Source of the DNA: Alkalicoccus halolimnae | Lineage (GTDB): Bacteria; Bacillota; Bacilli; Bacillales; Salisediminibacteriaceae | Reading direction: 5' to 3' | Assembly: GCF_008014775.2 (NCBI RefSeq) | Contig: NZ_CP144914.1 | Span: forward strand, 1,922,001-1,986,000 | Length of the DNA stretch: 64,000 bases | Shown: in pieces, positions 55,595-64,000 of the stretch | How positions within the stretch are numbered: position 1 is the stretch's first letter | Layout: the number at the start of each line of letters is the position of its first letter | Made by a program: the position numbers and the translations under genes | The notes under the pieces: model-generated | Told to the model about the DNA's origin: nothing | The model's input: only the letters and a program-made list of their open reading frames with translations | The model's database searches: none

Positions 55595-55897
55595 TTATTT
55601 AGAAAACTGTTTAATCACGTCCATCAGTTCATCGATCATTTCTTTTTCTTCTCCATTTTGCGCTGCATGGGTTACGCAGCCTCTTGTATGTTCTTCCAGT
55701 ATATCGAATCCAGTACGTTTCAGGGCAGCCTGCACAGCAGACATTTGAACAAGTATATCGATGCAATAACGATCTTCATCAACCATCTTTTGGATACCGC
55801 GTATCTGTCCTTCCACTCTCTTAAGCCTTTGATTCAACAGCTTTTTTTCTTTTTCGGACCGCGGATGTATTTTTTGAGCTTGTTCCATCGTTATCAT
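55595..55897 (-). CDS. csoR: Copper-sensing repressor CsoR
   Basis: Helical repressor of 100 aa that releases DNA when Cu(I) binds. The copper ligands of the W-x-Y-z scheme are C45, H70 and C74 (EEHTRGC). The conserved RLKRVEGQIRGIQKM segment is the DNA-contacting helix. It is the first gene of the csoR-copA-copZ operon. A dyad with a C6 centre overlaps its promoter and is the likely operator, so the operon should be autoregulated. Confidence 0.96.
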   Translation of the reverse strand: MITMEQAQKIHPRSEKEKKLLNQRLKRVEGQIRGIQKMVDEDRYCIDILVQMSAVQAALKRTGFDILEEHTRGCVTHAAQNGEEKEMIDELMDVIKQFSK

Positions 55898-55908
55898 CTC
55901 CTCTTTTT

Positions 55909-55939
55909 ATACTATACCCCCCTATAGTATAAAAGTCAA
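55909..55939 (-). promoter_or_regulatory. csoR promoter with CsoR-type operator
   Basis: On the minus strand TTGACT (55939-55934) and TATAGT (55916-55911) are 17 bases apart. ATACTATA and TATAGTAT (55909-55916 and 55923-55930) flank a run of six C, the GC-centred dyad expected for CsoR, lying across the spacer and -10. Confidence 0.75.
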
Positions 55940-55954
55940 TCTGGAGACTCCAGC

Positions 55955-55997
55955 AAATCAAAACGTGTCGTGACGATACGTTTCGTCGCGACACGTT
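55955..55997 (-). terminator. Terminator of the ABC exporter operon
   Basis: On the minus strand AACGTGTCGCGACGA and TCGTCACGACACGTT pair with a single mismatch and are followed by TTGATTT. It lies directly downstream of the ABC gene stop and just upstream of the csoR promoter. Confidence 0.75.
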
Positions 55998-56004
55998 GGG
56001 AATA

Positions 56005-57792
56005 TCACTCACTTACACTTTCCCGGCCTTTTTGAAGCCGGTACATCTTTTCATAAATACCTTTCTGCTCAATTAATTCGTCATGTGTTCCTTCTTCCGC
56101 TACAACTCCCTCTTTCAGCACCAGTATATGATCAGCGTGTCTGATCGTAGACAAACGGTGAGCGATGGCGATTGTCGTCCGGCCTTCCCTTGCCTTTTCC
56201 AGTGCATGCTGAATAACAGTTTCCGTTTCCGTATCGATGCTGGCCGTTGCTTCATCGAGAATGAGAATTTTCGGATCTTTCACTATTGTTCTTGCGAAGG
56301 AGAGGAGCTGTCTTTCTCCAGTGGAGAGAGTGGCTCCTCTCTCACCAATTTTATGGCTGTACCCGCCTGGAAGTCTTTCGATAAAGGAATCAGCACCGAC
56401 TTTTTCCGCAGCCTGTCTGACTTCTTCATCATTAATATTTTCATCGTATAAGCGTATATTGTAACGCATATCTCCAACGAAAATAAAAGCATCCTGCAGC
56501 ACAAGACCCATATGGCTGCGAAGTTCCGAGTCCGTATACTGTTCCAGGTTTTTTCCGTCAATAAATATACTTCCATTATCTACCGGATAAAATCTCATTA
56601 ACGCATTGATTATGGAGCTTTTCCCACTGCCCGTATGTCCTACTATAGCCAGCATTTCTCCTTTTTTCACTTGAAAAGAAACATTTTTAAATATTTGTTC
56701 CTTCTCATTATAGGAAAAGTTTACGTTGCTGAACTGAACAGCTCCGTCTTTAATCGAAGGGGTTTCACTGCCTTTTTGAAGAGGGGGCGGCTCTTCGTGA
56801 TCCATCAGTTTAAAGACCCTTCCTGCAGATATCATGGCCTGCTGGAACATGGATAAACGCTGCATAATCTGATTGACGGGTTCGAAAAATCGATCCAGGT
56901 AATTAACAAATGCGTATATGACTCCTATTTCCACCGGGCCTGCAAAAGAAGTGATCCCAAAATAAGTCAAAACGAGCATCAAAGCCAGAATAGAAATCAA
57001 ATCAACAGCAGGTCTCAAAAGCAGTCCATCCAGCTTCATACTTTTCAGCCAAGCCCGGTGATGGCCTTCATTAACAGCTGCAAACTCCTTATTCATTCTC
57101 CGCTCCTGACGGAACATTTGAATAACCGGCATACCCTGAATCGATTCATTCAGACGGCTGTTCAGTTCACTGAGCTTTTCACTCATATCCGCGTAATAGA
57201 TGGAACTGTATTTTTTATATAAATACATTACAGCTGCTATAACCGGCAGAACAAGCAGACAAAAAGCTGCCAGCTGCGGGTTCAAATAGAACATTGCGAT
57301 AAATACACCGATGAGAAAAACTATATTCTGAACGAAAGTAGCAAGCACAGTAATATAAAGTTCTTTTATCTGTTCTGTATCGTTTGTAATTCTTGAAATT
57401 AATCCCCCCGCCGGGAACTGGTCAAAAAAGGAAAGGCCAAGATTTTCGACTTTTCTGAATACGTCAATTCGCAGCTCCCTTATGATAGAAAGCGCGATTT
57501 TTTGAAACATAAAAGACTGAATGTAATTCATGACAGCAGACCCCAGGTAAAGGAGGATATATACTGCTGCAAGAGCCGTTAAAGCTTCTGTAACAAAATT
57601 TCTCGGAGTTAAGTAATCATCTATAAATATTTTTACGAGTATCGGGCCTGCGAGATCAGCAGCAGTGCCTCCAATTAAAAGCAGCATCGCTATAATAATC
57701 AGCTTTTTATGTGAAGCTGTATATGCCAGCAGCCTTTTAAAAACCTGTCCCTGAGGAAGAGGCTCGAGTAAATGCTTATGTTTATCAAGCAT
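56005..57792 (-). CDS. ABC exporter subunit (catalytically complete half)
   Basis: Half-transporter of 595 aa with an N-terminal six-helix ABC membrane domain and a C-terminal ATPase: Walker A is GHTGSGKSS, the signature is LSTGERQLLSFAR, and Walker B is LDEATASID with a normal catalytic Glu. It pairs with the upstream gene as a heterodimeric multidrug-type exporter (YheI/YheH, BmrCD or LmrCD style). The start ATG 57792 is taken because a GGGGGGAAGG site precedes it; it overlaps the upstream stop by eight bases. A start at 57849 would run deep into the neighbour. Confidence 0.9.
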   Translation of the reverse strand: MLDKHKHLLEPLPQGQVFKRLLAYTASHKKLIIIAMLLLIGGTAADLAGPILVKIFIDDYLTPRNFVTEALTALAAVYILLYLGSAVMNYIQSFMFQKIALSIIRELRIDVFRKVENLGLSFFDQFPAGGLISRITNDTEQIKELYITVLATFVQNIVFLIGVFIAMFYLNPQLAAFCLLVLPVIAAVMYLYKKYSSIYYADMSEKLSELNSRLNESIQGMPVIQMFRQERRMNKEFAAVNEGHHRAWLKSMKLDGLLLRPAVDLISILALMLVLTYFGITSFAGPVEIGVIYAFVNYLDRFFEPVNQIMQRLSMFQQAMISAGRVFKLMDHEEPPPLQKGSETPSIKDGAVQFSNVNFSYNEKEQIFKNVSFQVKKGEMLAIVGHTGSGKSSIINALMRFYPVDNGSIFIDGKNLEQYTDSELRSHMGLVLQDAFIFVGDMRYNIRLYDENINDEEVRQAAEKVGADSFIERLPGGYSHKIGERGATLSTGERQLLSFARTIVKDPKILILDEATASIDTETETVIQHALEKAREGRTTIAIAHRLSTIRHADHILVLKEGVVAEEGTHDELIEQKGIYEKMYRLQKGRESVSE

Positions 57793-59536
57793 CGCCCTTC
57801 CCCCCTTCCAATTCCTTTTCCAGCTGCTGGGTCTGATACATTTCTGCATACCATCCTGATTCAGACATTAAAAAACGATGGGTGCCTCTTTCTGAAATAC
57901 TTCCATTGTCCATAACCACTATTTCGTCAGCATGATGCAGTGCACTTAAACGATGAGCTGTTATAATAGTTGTTTTATTTTTTCTGGCCTCTCTAAGCGA
58001 GTTCAAAATAAATTCTTCTGTTCGTGCGTCAACAGCTGATAGAGAATCATCGAGAATAAGAATCTGTGGATTCAGGAGAAGCGCTCTCGCAATGGACACA
58101 CGCTGCTTCTGCCCTCCGGAGAGCGTCACTCCTCTCTCTCCTACTATCGTTTCGTATCCTTGAGGAAAACGGCTGATATCTTCATGAACAGCTGCTGCTT
58201 TCGCCGCCTGAATAATATCTTTATAGGAGGCTTCCGGAAGCCCAAAAGCGATGTTGTCGGCAATGGTTGCAGAAAATAGAAAATGATCCTGGGGAACATA
58301 GGCAACTGCGGAAAGAAGAGCATTTTTTTTGTAACGAGTTATAGGATGACCGTCTATGTATACAGTACCCTCAGTTATATCAAAATCTCTTAATAAACTT
58401 TGGACGAGAGTTGTTTTTCCGCTTCCCGTTCTTCCAGCTACCCCAAGTGTGGCACCGGTTGGAATAAATATCTCGACATTTTTCAAATCCTCGGCTCCTG
58501 AGTACGAAAATAGATCGATAGCAAACATTATCTCTCCTTCAGGCATCTCGGAGGAGGCATCAGGATCGTCTGTAATTTCCTGTTTTGCGCGGAGCAGCGA
58601 ACTTACCCTGTCGTTGGAAGCTCTCCCGCGTTCGACAATATTGAAAAACCAGCCAAAAGCAAGCATGGGCCAGATCAACAGCCCGAGATATACAGTGAAA
58701 CTTGTCAGCTGACCAATAGTGATCTCCCCATCTATTACGTAGAGCGATCCAAAGGCGACGGAAAGAAAAAAAGACATACCGACAACTAAAGAAATCGTCG
58801 GATCAAACAGAGCATCCACCCGGGCTACTGCCATATTTTTATTAACTACGTCATCAGACTGTTCCCGAAAAGATTCAATTTCTTTTTCTTCATAACCAAA
58901 TGTCTTAGTAACTTTCACGCCGCTGATACTTTCCTGCACTTTATCATTTAAAGAAGAAAAAGCGGCCTGGGCTTTACCGAAACGTTGATGAAGGAGCGAA
59001 CCGTATTTAGATGTGGCAAATGCCATCAACGGCATAGGAATGAGTGCAATCAGTGTCAATTCCCAGCTGATGACAGCCGCCATAGTAATTATTACGTACC
59101 CGCCCATCGTTAAAGAATCCACCAGTGTGAGAACGCCCGCGCCCGCAGTCTGCTCAATCGCACGAATATCATTTGTTGCATGTGCCATTAAATCCCCGGT
59201 CCGTTTTTTTTGGAAGAAGGAAGAGGACATGGCAGTGAAATGTTTATAAAGTCTGTTTCGCAGAATTCTTGCTAATTTAATCGAAGCTCCGAATATAAGA
59301 ATGCGCCATATATAACGAAAAATATATGAACTGATACCTATGATGAGCAGGATTCCCATCCAAAGGGTAAGATCATCGGGAGTAAGTGTTTCATTCGCGA
59401 TCGAATCAACTATAATACCGATCACATAAGGGGGAATTAACGTAAGAGCGGAAACGAGCATAAGTATAATTACACCCGTTCCATATCTGACCTTTTCCTG
59501 CTTGAAATACCATGCTAAATCCATGAAAACTTTCAT
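57785..59536 (-). CDS. ABC exporter subunit (degenerate ATPase half)
   Basis: Half-transporter of 583 aa. Six membrane helices (residues 1-310) precede an ATPase with Walker A GRTGSGKTT and a canonical signature LSGGQKQRVSIAR. Walker B reads LDDSLSAVD, so the catalytic Glu is Asp. That asymmetry, degenerate here and intact in the partner, is characteristic of heterodimeric exporters. It starts three bases after the mnmH stop. The substrate is unknown. Confidence 0.9.
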   Translation of the reverse strand: MKVFMDLAWYFKQEKVRYGTGVIILMLVSALTLIPPYVIGIIVDSIANETLTPDDLTLWMGILLIIGISSYIFRYIWRILIFGASIKLARILRNRLYKHFTAMSSSFFQKKRTGDLMAHATNDIRAIEQTAGAGVLTLVDSLTMGGYVIITMAAVISWELTLIALIPMPLMAFATSKYGSLLHQRFGKAQAAFSSLNDKVQESISGVKVTKTFGYEEKEIESFREQSDDVVNKNMAVARVDALFDPTISLVVGMSFFLSVAFGSLYVIDGEITIGQLTSFTVYLGLLIWPMLAFGWFFNIVERGRASNDRVSSLLRAKQEITDDPDASSEMPEGEIMFAIDLFSYSGAEDLKNVEIFIPTGATLGVAGRTGSGKTTLVQSLLRDFDITEGTVYIDGHPITRYKKNALLSAVAYVPQDHFLFSATIADNIAFGLPEASYKDIIQAAKAAAVHEDISRFPQGYETIVGERGVTLSGGQKQRVSIARALLLNPQILILDDSLSAVDARTEEFILNSLREARKNKTTIITAHRLSALHHADEIVVMDNGSISERGTHRFLMSESGWYAEMYQTQQLEKELEGGKGDA

Positions 59537-59539
59537 ATT

Positions 59540-60607
59540 CTACCCCTGTTTACATTCGACGTTAATTTCCTTTATTAAATACGGAAGAATTTCTTCATCT
59601 GACAGCTCCGATAAATCCAGCATACGCAGATTTTTCTTCTCTATATAACCGGGCTGCTTATGACGATAGCTCGGATCATAATATTCCTCAAGCAGTTTAC
59701 GGAAAATCGTGTAAAAATCCCCGCGTTCCGCTGCTTTTTCTATCATTTGATATGTTTTAGGCTTTAACCGGCGCATGAGCCTGTTTAATGCTTCATAAAA
59801 AGCTTCTGCATGTACTTCGGGCTCGTATTCTTCGAGCAGATAGCGCACCCTCCGCTCCATATTGTCTTCGAGTTCCAAAAATCGACCCCTTTCTTTCACG
59901 TCCTGAAGCCAGTCGGGAAGAATAACTGGACCGATACGTTTACTTTCAGCTTCCATTAATATATACGGTTCCTGCTCAAGACGCTGGAGCTCCTTAACAA
60001 GTTCCTGTTCAAACATCTTTTGAGAGCGTTTTTCCATCCCTATATGACCGAAAATAGAACCTCTGTGACTGGCAAGCTGCTCTAAATTCAACACCGGATA
60101 GCCGCGTTCATGCAGGTTTTCAAGCCAGACCGTTTTTCTCGTACCCGTATTTCCTCCAATCACAATGGCATTCCAGTTTTTAAGAGAGAATCGCTCCAGC
60201 TCTTCCAGCACATAGTAGCGGAAACTTCTAACTCCTCCTTCAAGCTGGACTGCGGGAAAATCAAGGCTGTTCATCAGTGCTGCAAACGTCCTGCTTCTCA
60301 TACCTCCCCGGGCACAGGCGATAATTACGGGTTCTTTTTTACGCTTCTGGATCTGATGAAACATTTCATAAAAACCAGGAAGTTTTTCAGAAAAATATTT
60401 CATGCCGATCTTTTTCGCTTCTTCCGGACTAACCTGCTTGTATGCGGTGCCCACTTCAGTTCTTTCTTCGTTCGTAAACAGAGGAAAATTGTAGCTGTCC
60501 GGCAAATGAAATTCTGCAAATTCTTTTGGTGAACGAACGTCGATTACAGCATAATCTTTTTCACGCATTTGCTCTAATGATATGGTCGGGATATTTAAAT
60601 CTGCCAT
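59540..60607 (-). CDS. mnmH: tRNA 2-selenouridine synthase MnmH
   Basis: Enzyme of 355 aa that replaces sulfur by selenium at the wobble 2-thiouridine of Lys, Glu and Gln tRNAs, using selenophosphate from SelD. The N-terminal rhodanese domain (residues 1-135) has the catalytic Cys in CARGGMRSRTFAAL. The C-terminal P-loop domain begins VIGGNTGTRKT; the usual Gly before Lys is Arg, an unusual Walker A. Downstream blocks LNLEQLASHRGSIFGHIG are typical of the family. It sits upstream of the ABC exporter pair with a three-base gap, so they may be co-transcribed. Confidence 0.93.
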   Translation of the reverse strand: MADLNIPTISLEQMREKDYAVIDVRSPKEFAEFHLPDSYNFPLFTNEERTEVGTAYKQVSPEEAKKIGMKYFSEKLPGFYEMFHQIQKRKKEPVIIACARGGMRSRTFAALMNSLDFPAVQLEGGVRSFRYYVLEELERFSLKNWNAIVIGGNTGTRKTVWLENLHERGYPVLNLEQLASHRGSIFGHIGMEKRSQKMFEQELVKELQRLEQEPYILMEAESKRIGPVILPDWLQDVKERGRFLELEDNMERRVRYLLEEYEPEVHAEAFYEALNRLMRRLKPKTYQMIEKAAERGDFYTIFRKLLEEYYDPSYRHKQPGYIEKKNLRMLDLSELSDEEILPYLIKEINVECKQG

Positions 60608-60642
60608 TACTGTACTTCCTTTCTGTTTTTCGGATACAAATA

Positions 60643-60672
60643 GGAGCTGTCCGGATTACCCAGGACAGCTCC
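60643..60672 (-). terminator. Hairpin after yneF
   Basis: GGAGCTGTCC and GGACAGCTCC form ten perfect pairs. It lies about 45 bases after the yneF stop and 35 bases before the mnmH start; the T-run is weak. Confidence 0.6.
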
Positions 60673-60717
60673 CATGTGCGGTTGTGTCAGGGACCGGTTT
60701 TCGGTCTATCCCCTGCA

Positions 60718-60939
60718 CTACTTGTCGTTCGCGTTGTTCATTGCTTTCATCATCTGATTTATCTTCTTTTGAGACGGATTCATACCCATCTGCATCATCA
60801 TAACTCTCAGCATTTTTTCATTAATAGGCGGGTTCTTTTTCATATAATTCATCATATATTTTCTTGCAATAAAAAACCCAAGTGCAATACCTGCCAATAA
60901 AGCGATGACGATCAACAAGATAGCGAGCCATAGTTGCAT
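60718..60939 (-). CDS. yneF: YneF family membrane protein (UPF0154)
   Basis: Protein of 73 aa with one N-terminal membrane helix ([21 protein letters not shown]), a basic region, and the conserved C-terminal ending [17 protein letters not shown] of the UPF0154/YneF family. The function is unknown. It lies downstream of tkt on the same strand, as in B. subtilis, but the sirA gene that separates them there is absent. Confidence 0.93.
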   Translation of the reverse strand: MQLWLAILLIVIALLAGIALGFFIARKYMMNYMKKNPPINEKMLRVMMMQMGMNPSQKKINQMMKAMNNANDK

Positions 60940-61043
60940 CGCCGTGACCCTCCTTCATATAAAAACTACAATTACTAACCTTAATTAGTATACACGATAG
61001 TTTTTCATTTGCAAAGATGTTTACACACATTGCCTGCAAGGAA

Positions 61044-61079
61044 AAGAACTGCCCCGGCTTTTCAGAGCAGTTCTTTTCG
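61044..61079 (-). terminator. Terminator after tkt
   Basis: On the minus strand AAGAACTGC and GCAGTTCTT (nine pairs) are followed by TTCC, 15 bases downstream of the tkt stop. It separates tkt from yneF. Confidence 0.75.
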
Positions 61080-61094
61080 TATTAAATATTTATT

Positions 61095-63092
61095 TTACTT
61101 TTCAAGAAGCTGTTTGAATCGGCTGACTACATTGTCTGGATGGAAACCGTACTCTTCCATAACCGTTCCTCCAGGAGCAGAAGCACCAAATGTTTCGATA
61201 CCAAGAACGGCTCCGTGATCACCAGTGTACCGCTCCCATCCGAATGGTGAGGCTACTTCAATTCCCAGACGAATTTTCACATTGGAAGGCAGAACGCTCT
61301 CCTTATACTCATCAGACTGAGCTTCAAAGCGATCCCAGCTTGGCATGGAGACAACATTTACATGAATGCCGTCTTTTTGCAGTTTCTTCTGGGCTTCAAC
61401 AGCCAGAGACACTTCAGATCCTGATGCGAGAAGAAGTCCGTCCGGTTCGCCATCTGCATCGGATACAACATAAGCTCCGTGGCGTACACCCTGGTTAGCA
61501 CGAGCTTTTGTCGTTTCAAGCGTAGGCAGACCTTGTCGTGTAAGGACAAGCACCGTCGGATGATCAGTGGATTCCACCGCCAGTCTCCAGGCTGCCGCTG
61601 TCTCATTAGCATCTCCCGGGCGTATAACCGAAAGGCCTGGCATAGCGCGCAGGGAAGGAAGCTGTTCGATCGGTTCGTGGGTAGGTCCATCCTCACCAAC
61701 TGCAATACTATCGTGGGTAAAGACAAACGTTGTCGGCAGCTTCATTAGTGCCGATAGTCTAAGTGCCGGACGCAGATAATCAGAGAAAACGAAGAACGTT
61801 GCTCCGAAAGGCTTAAGACCGCCGTGCAGAGCCATGCCGTTTACAGCCGAAGCCATTGCGAATTCACGCACGCCGTACCAGATATTCCGTCCCGCATAAT
61901 TGTCCCTTGAAAAATCATCTTCCCCCTTCAACATTGTTTTCGTAGAGGATGCAAGGTCCGCTGATCCACCAAAAATGGAGAGGACGTTTTTAGCAATCGC
62001 GTTCAGTACTTCTCCACTTGAAGCACGTGTCGCAGGAGAATCCCCTGCTTCAAATTCCGGAATATCTTTATCCCATCCTTCCGGAAGCTCTTTATTAATA
62101 GCTTTTTCCAGCTGATCTGCCAGTTGAGGATACTCTTTTTTATAAGAGGCAAAAAGAGCGTTCCACTCTTTTTCATGAGCTTTACCCTGCTCTGCTACTT
62201 TCGCAAAGTTTTCTTTCACTTCTTCCGGAATGTGGAAATCTTCTTCATAATCCCATTTGTAAGCTTTACGTGTTTCGAGCACTTCCTCTTTTCCGAGCGG
62301 TGCCCCGTGAGAAGCTGATTTTCCGCTCTTATTCGGGGAACCGAAGCCGATCACTGTTTTCACTTCAATCATGGAAGGACGCTCATCATTCCTTGCTTCC
62401 TTTAGTGCTTTGGAAATAGCTTCTGTGTCATTACCGTCCTCTACTACGATCACGTGCCAGCCGTAAGCTTTGTAGCGGTCTGCAACGCTTTCAGAGAATG
62501 ATTGGTGAAGATCTCCGTCAAGGGAGATATCATTTGAATCATACATCACAATCAGTTTGCCGAGCTTTAAATGTCCGGCAAGGGAAGCAGATTCCGATGA
62601 CACCCCTTCCATTAAGTCCCCATCTCCACAGATGCTGTAAGTGTAATGGTTAATTAAAGGGTATCCTTCCTTATTGTATGTAGCTGCCAGATGACGTTCA
62701 GCCATCGCAAAGCCGACGGACATAGCCAGTCCCTGCCCCAGAGGTCCTGTCGTCGCTTCCACTCCGGGAGTATGGCCGAATTCCGGATGACCTGGAGTGC
62801 GGCTTCCCCACTGACGGAACCCTTTTAAATCTTCAATAGTCACATCATATCCATGAAGATGAAGCAGGCTGTATAAAAGCATGGAACCATGACCAGCAGA
62901 TAGAATAAAACGATCCCGGTTAAACCAGTCAGGATTTTCGGGATTATGGTGCATAAATTCTGTAAACAGTTTATAAGCCATCGGAGCGGAGCCCATCGGC
63001 ATACCCGGGTGACCGGAATTTGCTTTTTCTACGCTGTCGATAGAAAGCGTACGTATTGTATTGATTGATAATTGTTCTAAAGAAGTAGCCAT
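61095..63092 (-). CDS. tkt: Transketolase
   Basis: Thiamine-diphosphate enzyme of 665 aa in the pentose phosphate pathway. The TPP motif is [14 protein letters not shown] (around residue 155), and the pyrimidine-binding domain contains [15 protein letters not shown]. The C-terminal transketolase domain is complete, ending [11 protein letters not shown]. Length is normal. It follows ynzC, as in B. subtilis, with about 170 bases between including a hairpin. Confidence 0.98.
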   Translation of the reverse strand: MATSLEQLSINTIRTLSIDSVEKANSGHPGMPMGSAPMAYKLFTEFMHHNPENPDWFNRDRFILSAGHGSMLLYSLLHLHGYDVTIEDLKGFRQWGSRTPGHPEFGHTPGVEATTGPLGQGLAMSVGFAMAERHLAATYNKEGYPLINHYTYSICGDGDLMEGVSSESASLAGHLKLGKLIVMYDSNDISLDGDLHQSFSESVADRYKAYGWHVIVVEDGNDTEAISKALKEARNDERPSMIEVKTVIGFGSPNKSGKSASHGAPLGKEEVLETRKAYKWDYEEDFHIPEEVKENFAKVAEQGKAHEKEWNALFASYKKEYPQLADQLEKAINKELPEGWDKDIPEFEAGDSPATRASSGEVLNAIAKNVLSIFGGSADLASSTKTMLKGEDDFSRDNYAGRNIWYGVREFAMASAVNGMALHGGLKPFGATFFVFSDYLRPALRLSALMKLPTTFVFTHDSIAVGEDGPTHEPIEQLPSLRAMPGLSVIRPGDANETAAAWRLAVESTDHPTVLVLTRQGLPTLETTKARANQGVRHGAYVVSDADGEPDGLLLASGSEVSLAVEAQKKLQKDGIHVNVVSMPSWDRFEAQSDEYKESVLPSNVKIRLGIEVASPFGWERYTGDHGAVLGIETFGASAPGGTVMEEYGFHPDNVVSRFKQLLEK

Positions 63093-63203
63093 TCAAAAAC
63101 ACCCTCACTTTTAATTAAATTATTGTTCTCACTTCTTCAATGATATATGTTTCCAAGAGGTTAGACAACCTTTTACTGAAAATACAAAACTCTTCCAACT
63201 AAA

Positions 63204-63243
63204 AACAAATCGCCGCCTCTATTAAGAGACGGTGGTTTGTTTT
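63204..63243 (-). terminator. Terminator after ynzC
   Basis: AAACAAATC, GCCG and CTCT on one side pair with AGAG, CGGT and GGTTTGTTT on the other, with minor mismatches. T-rich sequence follows on the minus strand. It lies downstream of the ynzC stop. Confidence 0.7.
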
Positions 63244-63265
63244 CGAAGAAAAGCAGATCGGAGTA

Positions 63266-63499
63266 TTAATGATATAAGTTTTTACGCTGCTCTCTTTTAA
63301 GTTTTTCGGGAGTGACATCCTCCCCTTCTTTATCTACTACTTTGACGGAATTCAGCTGATTTTTAAAAGAACGGCGCACATTCTTTAAATATTCGGCGCG
63401 GAGTTCTTTCTGCTCCTGCTGTTCTTTAATAGTTAAACCTTCTGCCTTCGATTTTTTAGCCAGGGCATTAATCCTGTTAAGTTTATCTTTGCTTATCAA
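63266..63499 (-). CDS. ynzC: YnzC family protein (DUF896)
   Basis: Small helical protein of 77 aa that begins MISKDKLNRINALAKKSKAE and has ELRAEYLKNVRRSFKNQL, the DUF896/YnzC helical hairpin. In B. subtilis it belongs to the SOS operon yneA-yneB-ynzC next to lexA. Here it follows yneB on the same strand. The biochemical role is unknown. No LexA box can be seen in the window because the operon promoter lies beyond the right edge. Confidence 0.93.
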   Translation of the reverse strand: MISKDKLNRINALAKKSKAEGLTIKEQQEQKELRAEYLKNVRRSFKNQLNSVKVVDKEGEDVTPEKLKREQRKNLYH

Positions 63500-63545
63500 T
63501 CTGTATACCTCCCGTCATTAATCATTTCGTATAATATTAACGAAA

Positions 63546-64000
<455 letters not shown>

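Overview
This window looks like the chromosome of a moderately AT-rich member of the Bacillaceae. The evidence is the gene order, which tracks two blocks well known from Bacillus subtilis: yneB-ynzC-tkt-yneF ... ccdC(yneJ)-yneK ... citB ... yneP-yneQ ... yneR ... yneT-parE-parC, and mrfA-mrfB ... ypsA-gpsB-rnpB-ypsC. Strong AGGAGG-type ribosome binding sites and UUG/GUG starts fit this. Acidic exported domains (the cyclophilin lipoprotein, the fused OpuF solute receptor) and an osmoprotectant importer suggest a salt-adapted organism; this is inference. No prophage, insertion sequence or CRISPR array is visible.

Layout. 0-4.6 kb: HAD phosphatase, DUF2231 and DUF2203 proteins, a GT4 glycosyltransferase, a flavin reductase and a degenerate tyrosine-recombinase-like gene. 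4.8-15 kb: parC/parE, CoA-binding YneT, UspA, a two-gene OpuF-type osmolyte importer, an M32 carboxypeptidase and HesB-like YneR. 15-26 kb: moaA, an rRNA methyltransferase, RNase P RNA, RNase HI, gpsB, ypsA, and a tight four-gene DNA-repair-like operon (MrfA helicase, MrfB exonuclease, cNMP/CBS/DUF294 nucleotidyltransferase, DnaQ-like exonuclease). 26-39.8 kb: a polysaccharide deacetylase whose frame contains a TGA, then hydrolases, a cyclophilin lipoprotein, membrane proteins, a YkuI-like degenerate EAL protein, PHP phosphatase, nadE, yneQ, yneP. 39.7-46 kb: twin-AAA CbxX-type ATPase, a VTT membrane protein and aconitase. 46.2-51.7 kb: a complete selenocysteine (Sec) decoding locus. 51.8-64 kb: yneK, ccdC, the csoR-copA-copZ copper operon, a heterodimeric ABC exporter, the tRNA 2-selenouridine synthase MnmH, yneF, transketolase, ynzC and part of the resolvase yneB, which runs off the right edge.

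The most interesting system is selenium use. SelA, SelB, SelD and tRNA-Sec (anticodon UCA) are all present. SelD is itself a selenoprotein: an in-frame TGA at 48278-48280 sits in its catalytic loop (G-Sec-G-C-K). A divergently transcribed 75-codon SelW/Rdx-like gene carries a CxxU motif with TGA at 48086-48088. Both TGAs are followed by hairpins whose apical loop is GTT or xGTT, which are good bacterial SECIS candidates. A third TGA followed by a similar AGTT-loop hairpin lies at the start of the deacetylase gene at 26.8 kb. No ATG, GTG or TTG lies between that TGA and the catalytic motif, so an intact enzyme would need UGA decoding; it is either a candidate new selenoprotein or a fresh nonsense mutation. 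MnmH would use the same selenophosphate for tRNA wobble modification. A 34-residue membrane micro-ORF overlaps the selA start by four bases. The Sec locus sits between yneK and citB, where B. subtilis has only small sporulation genes.
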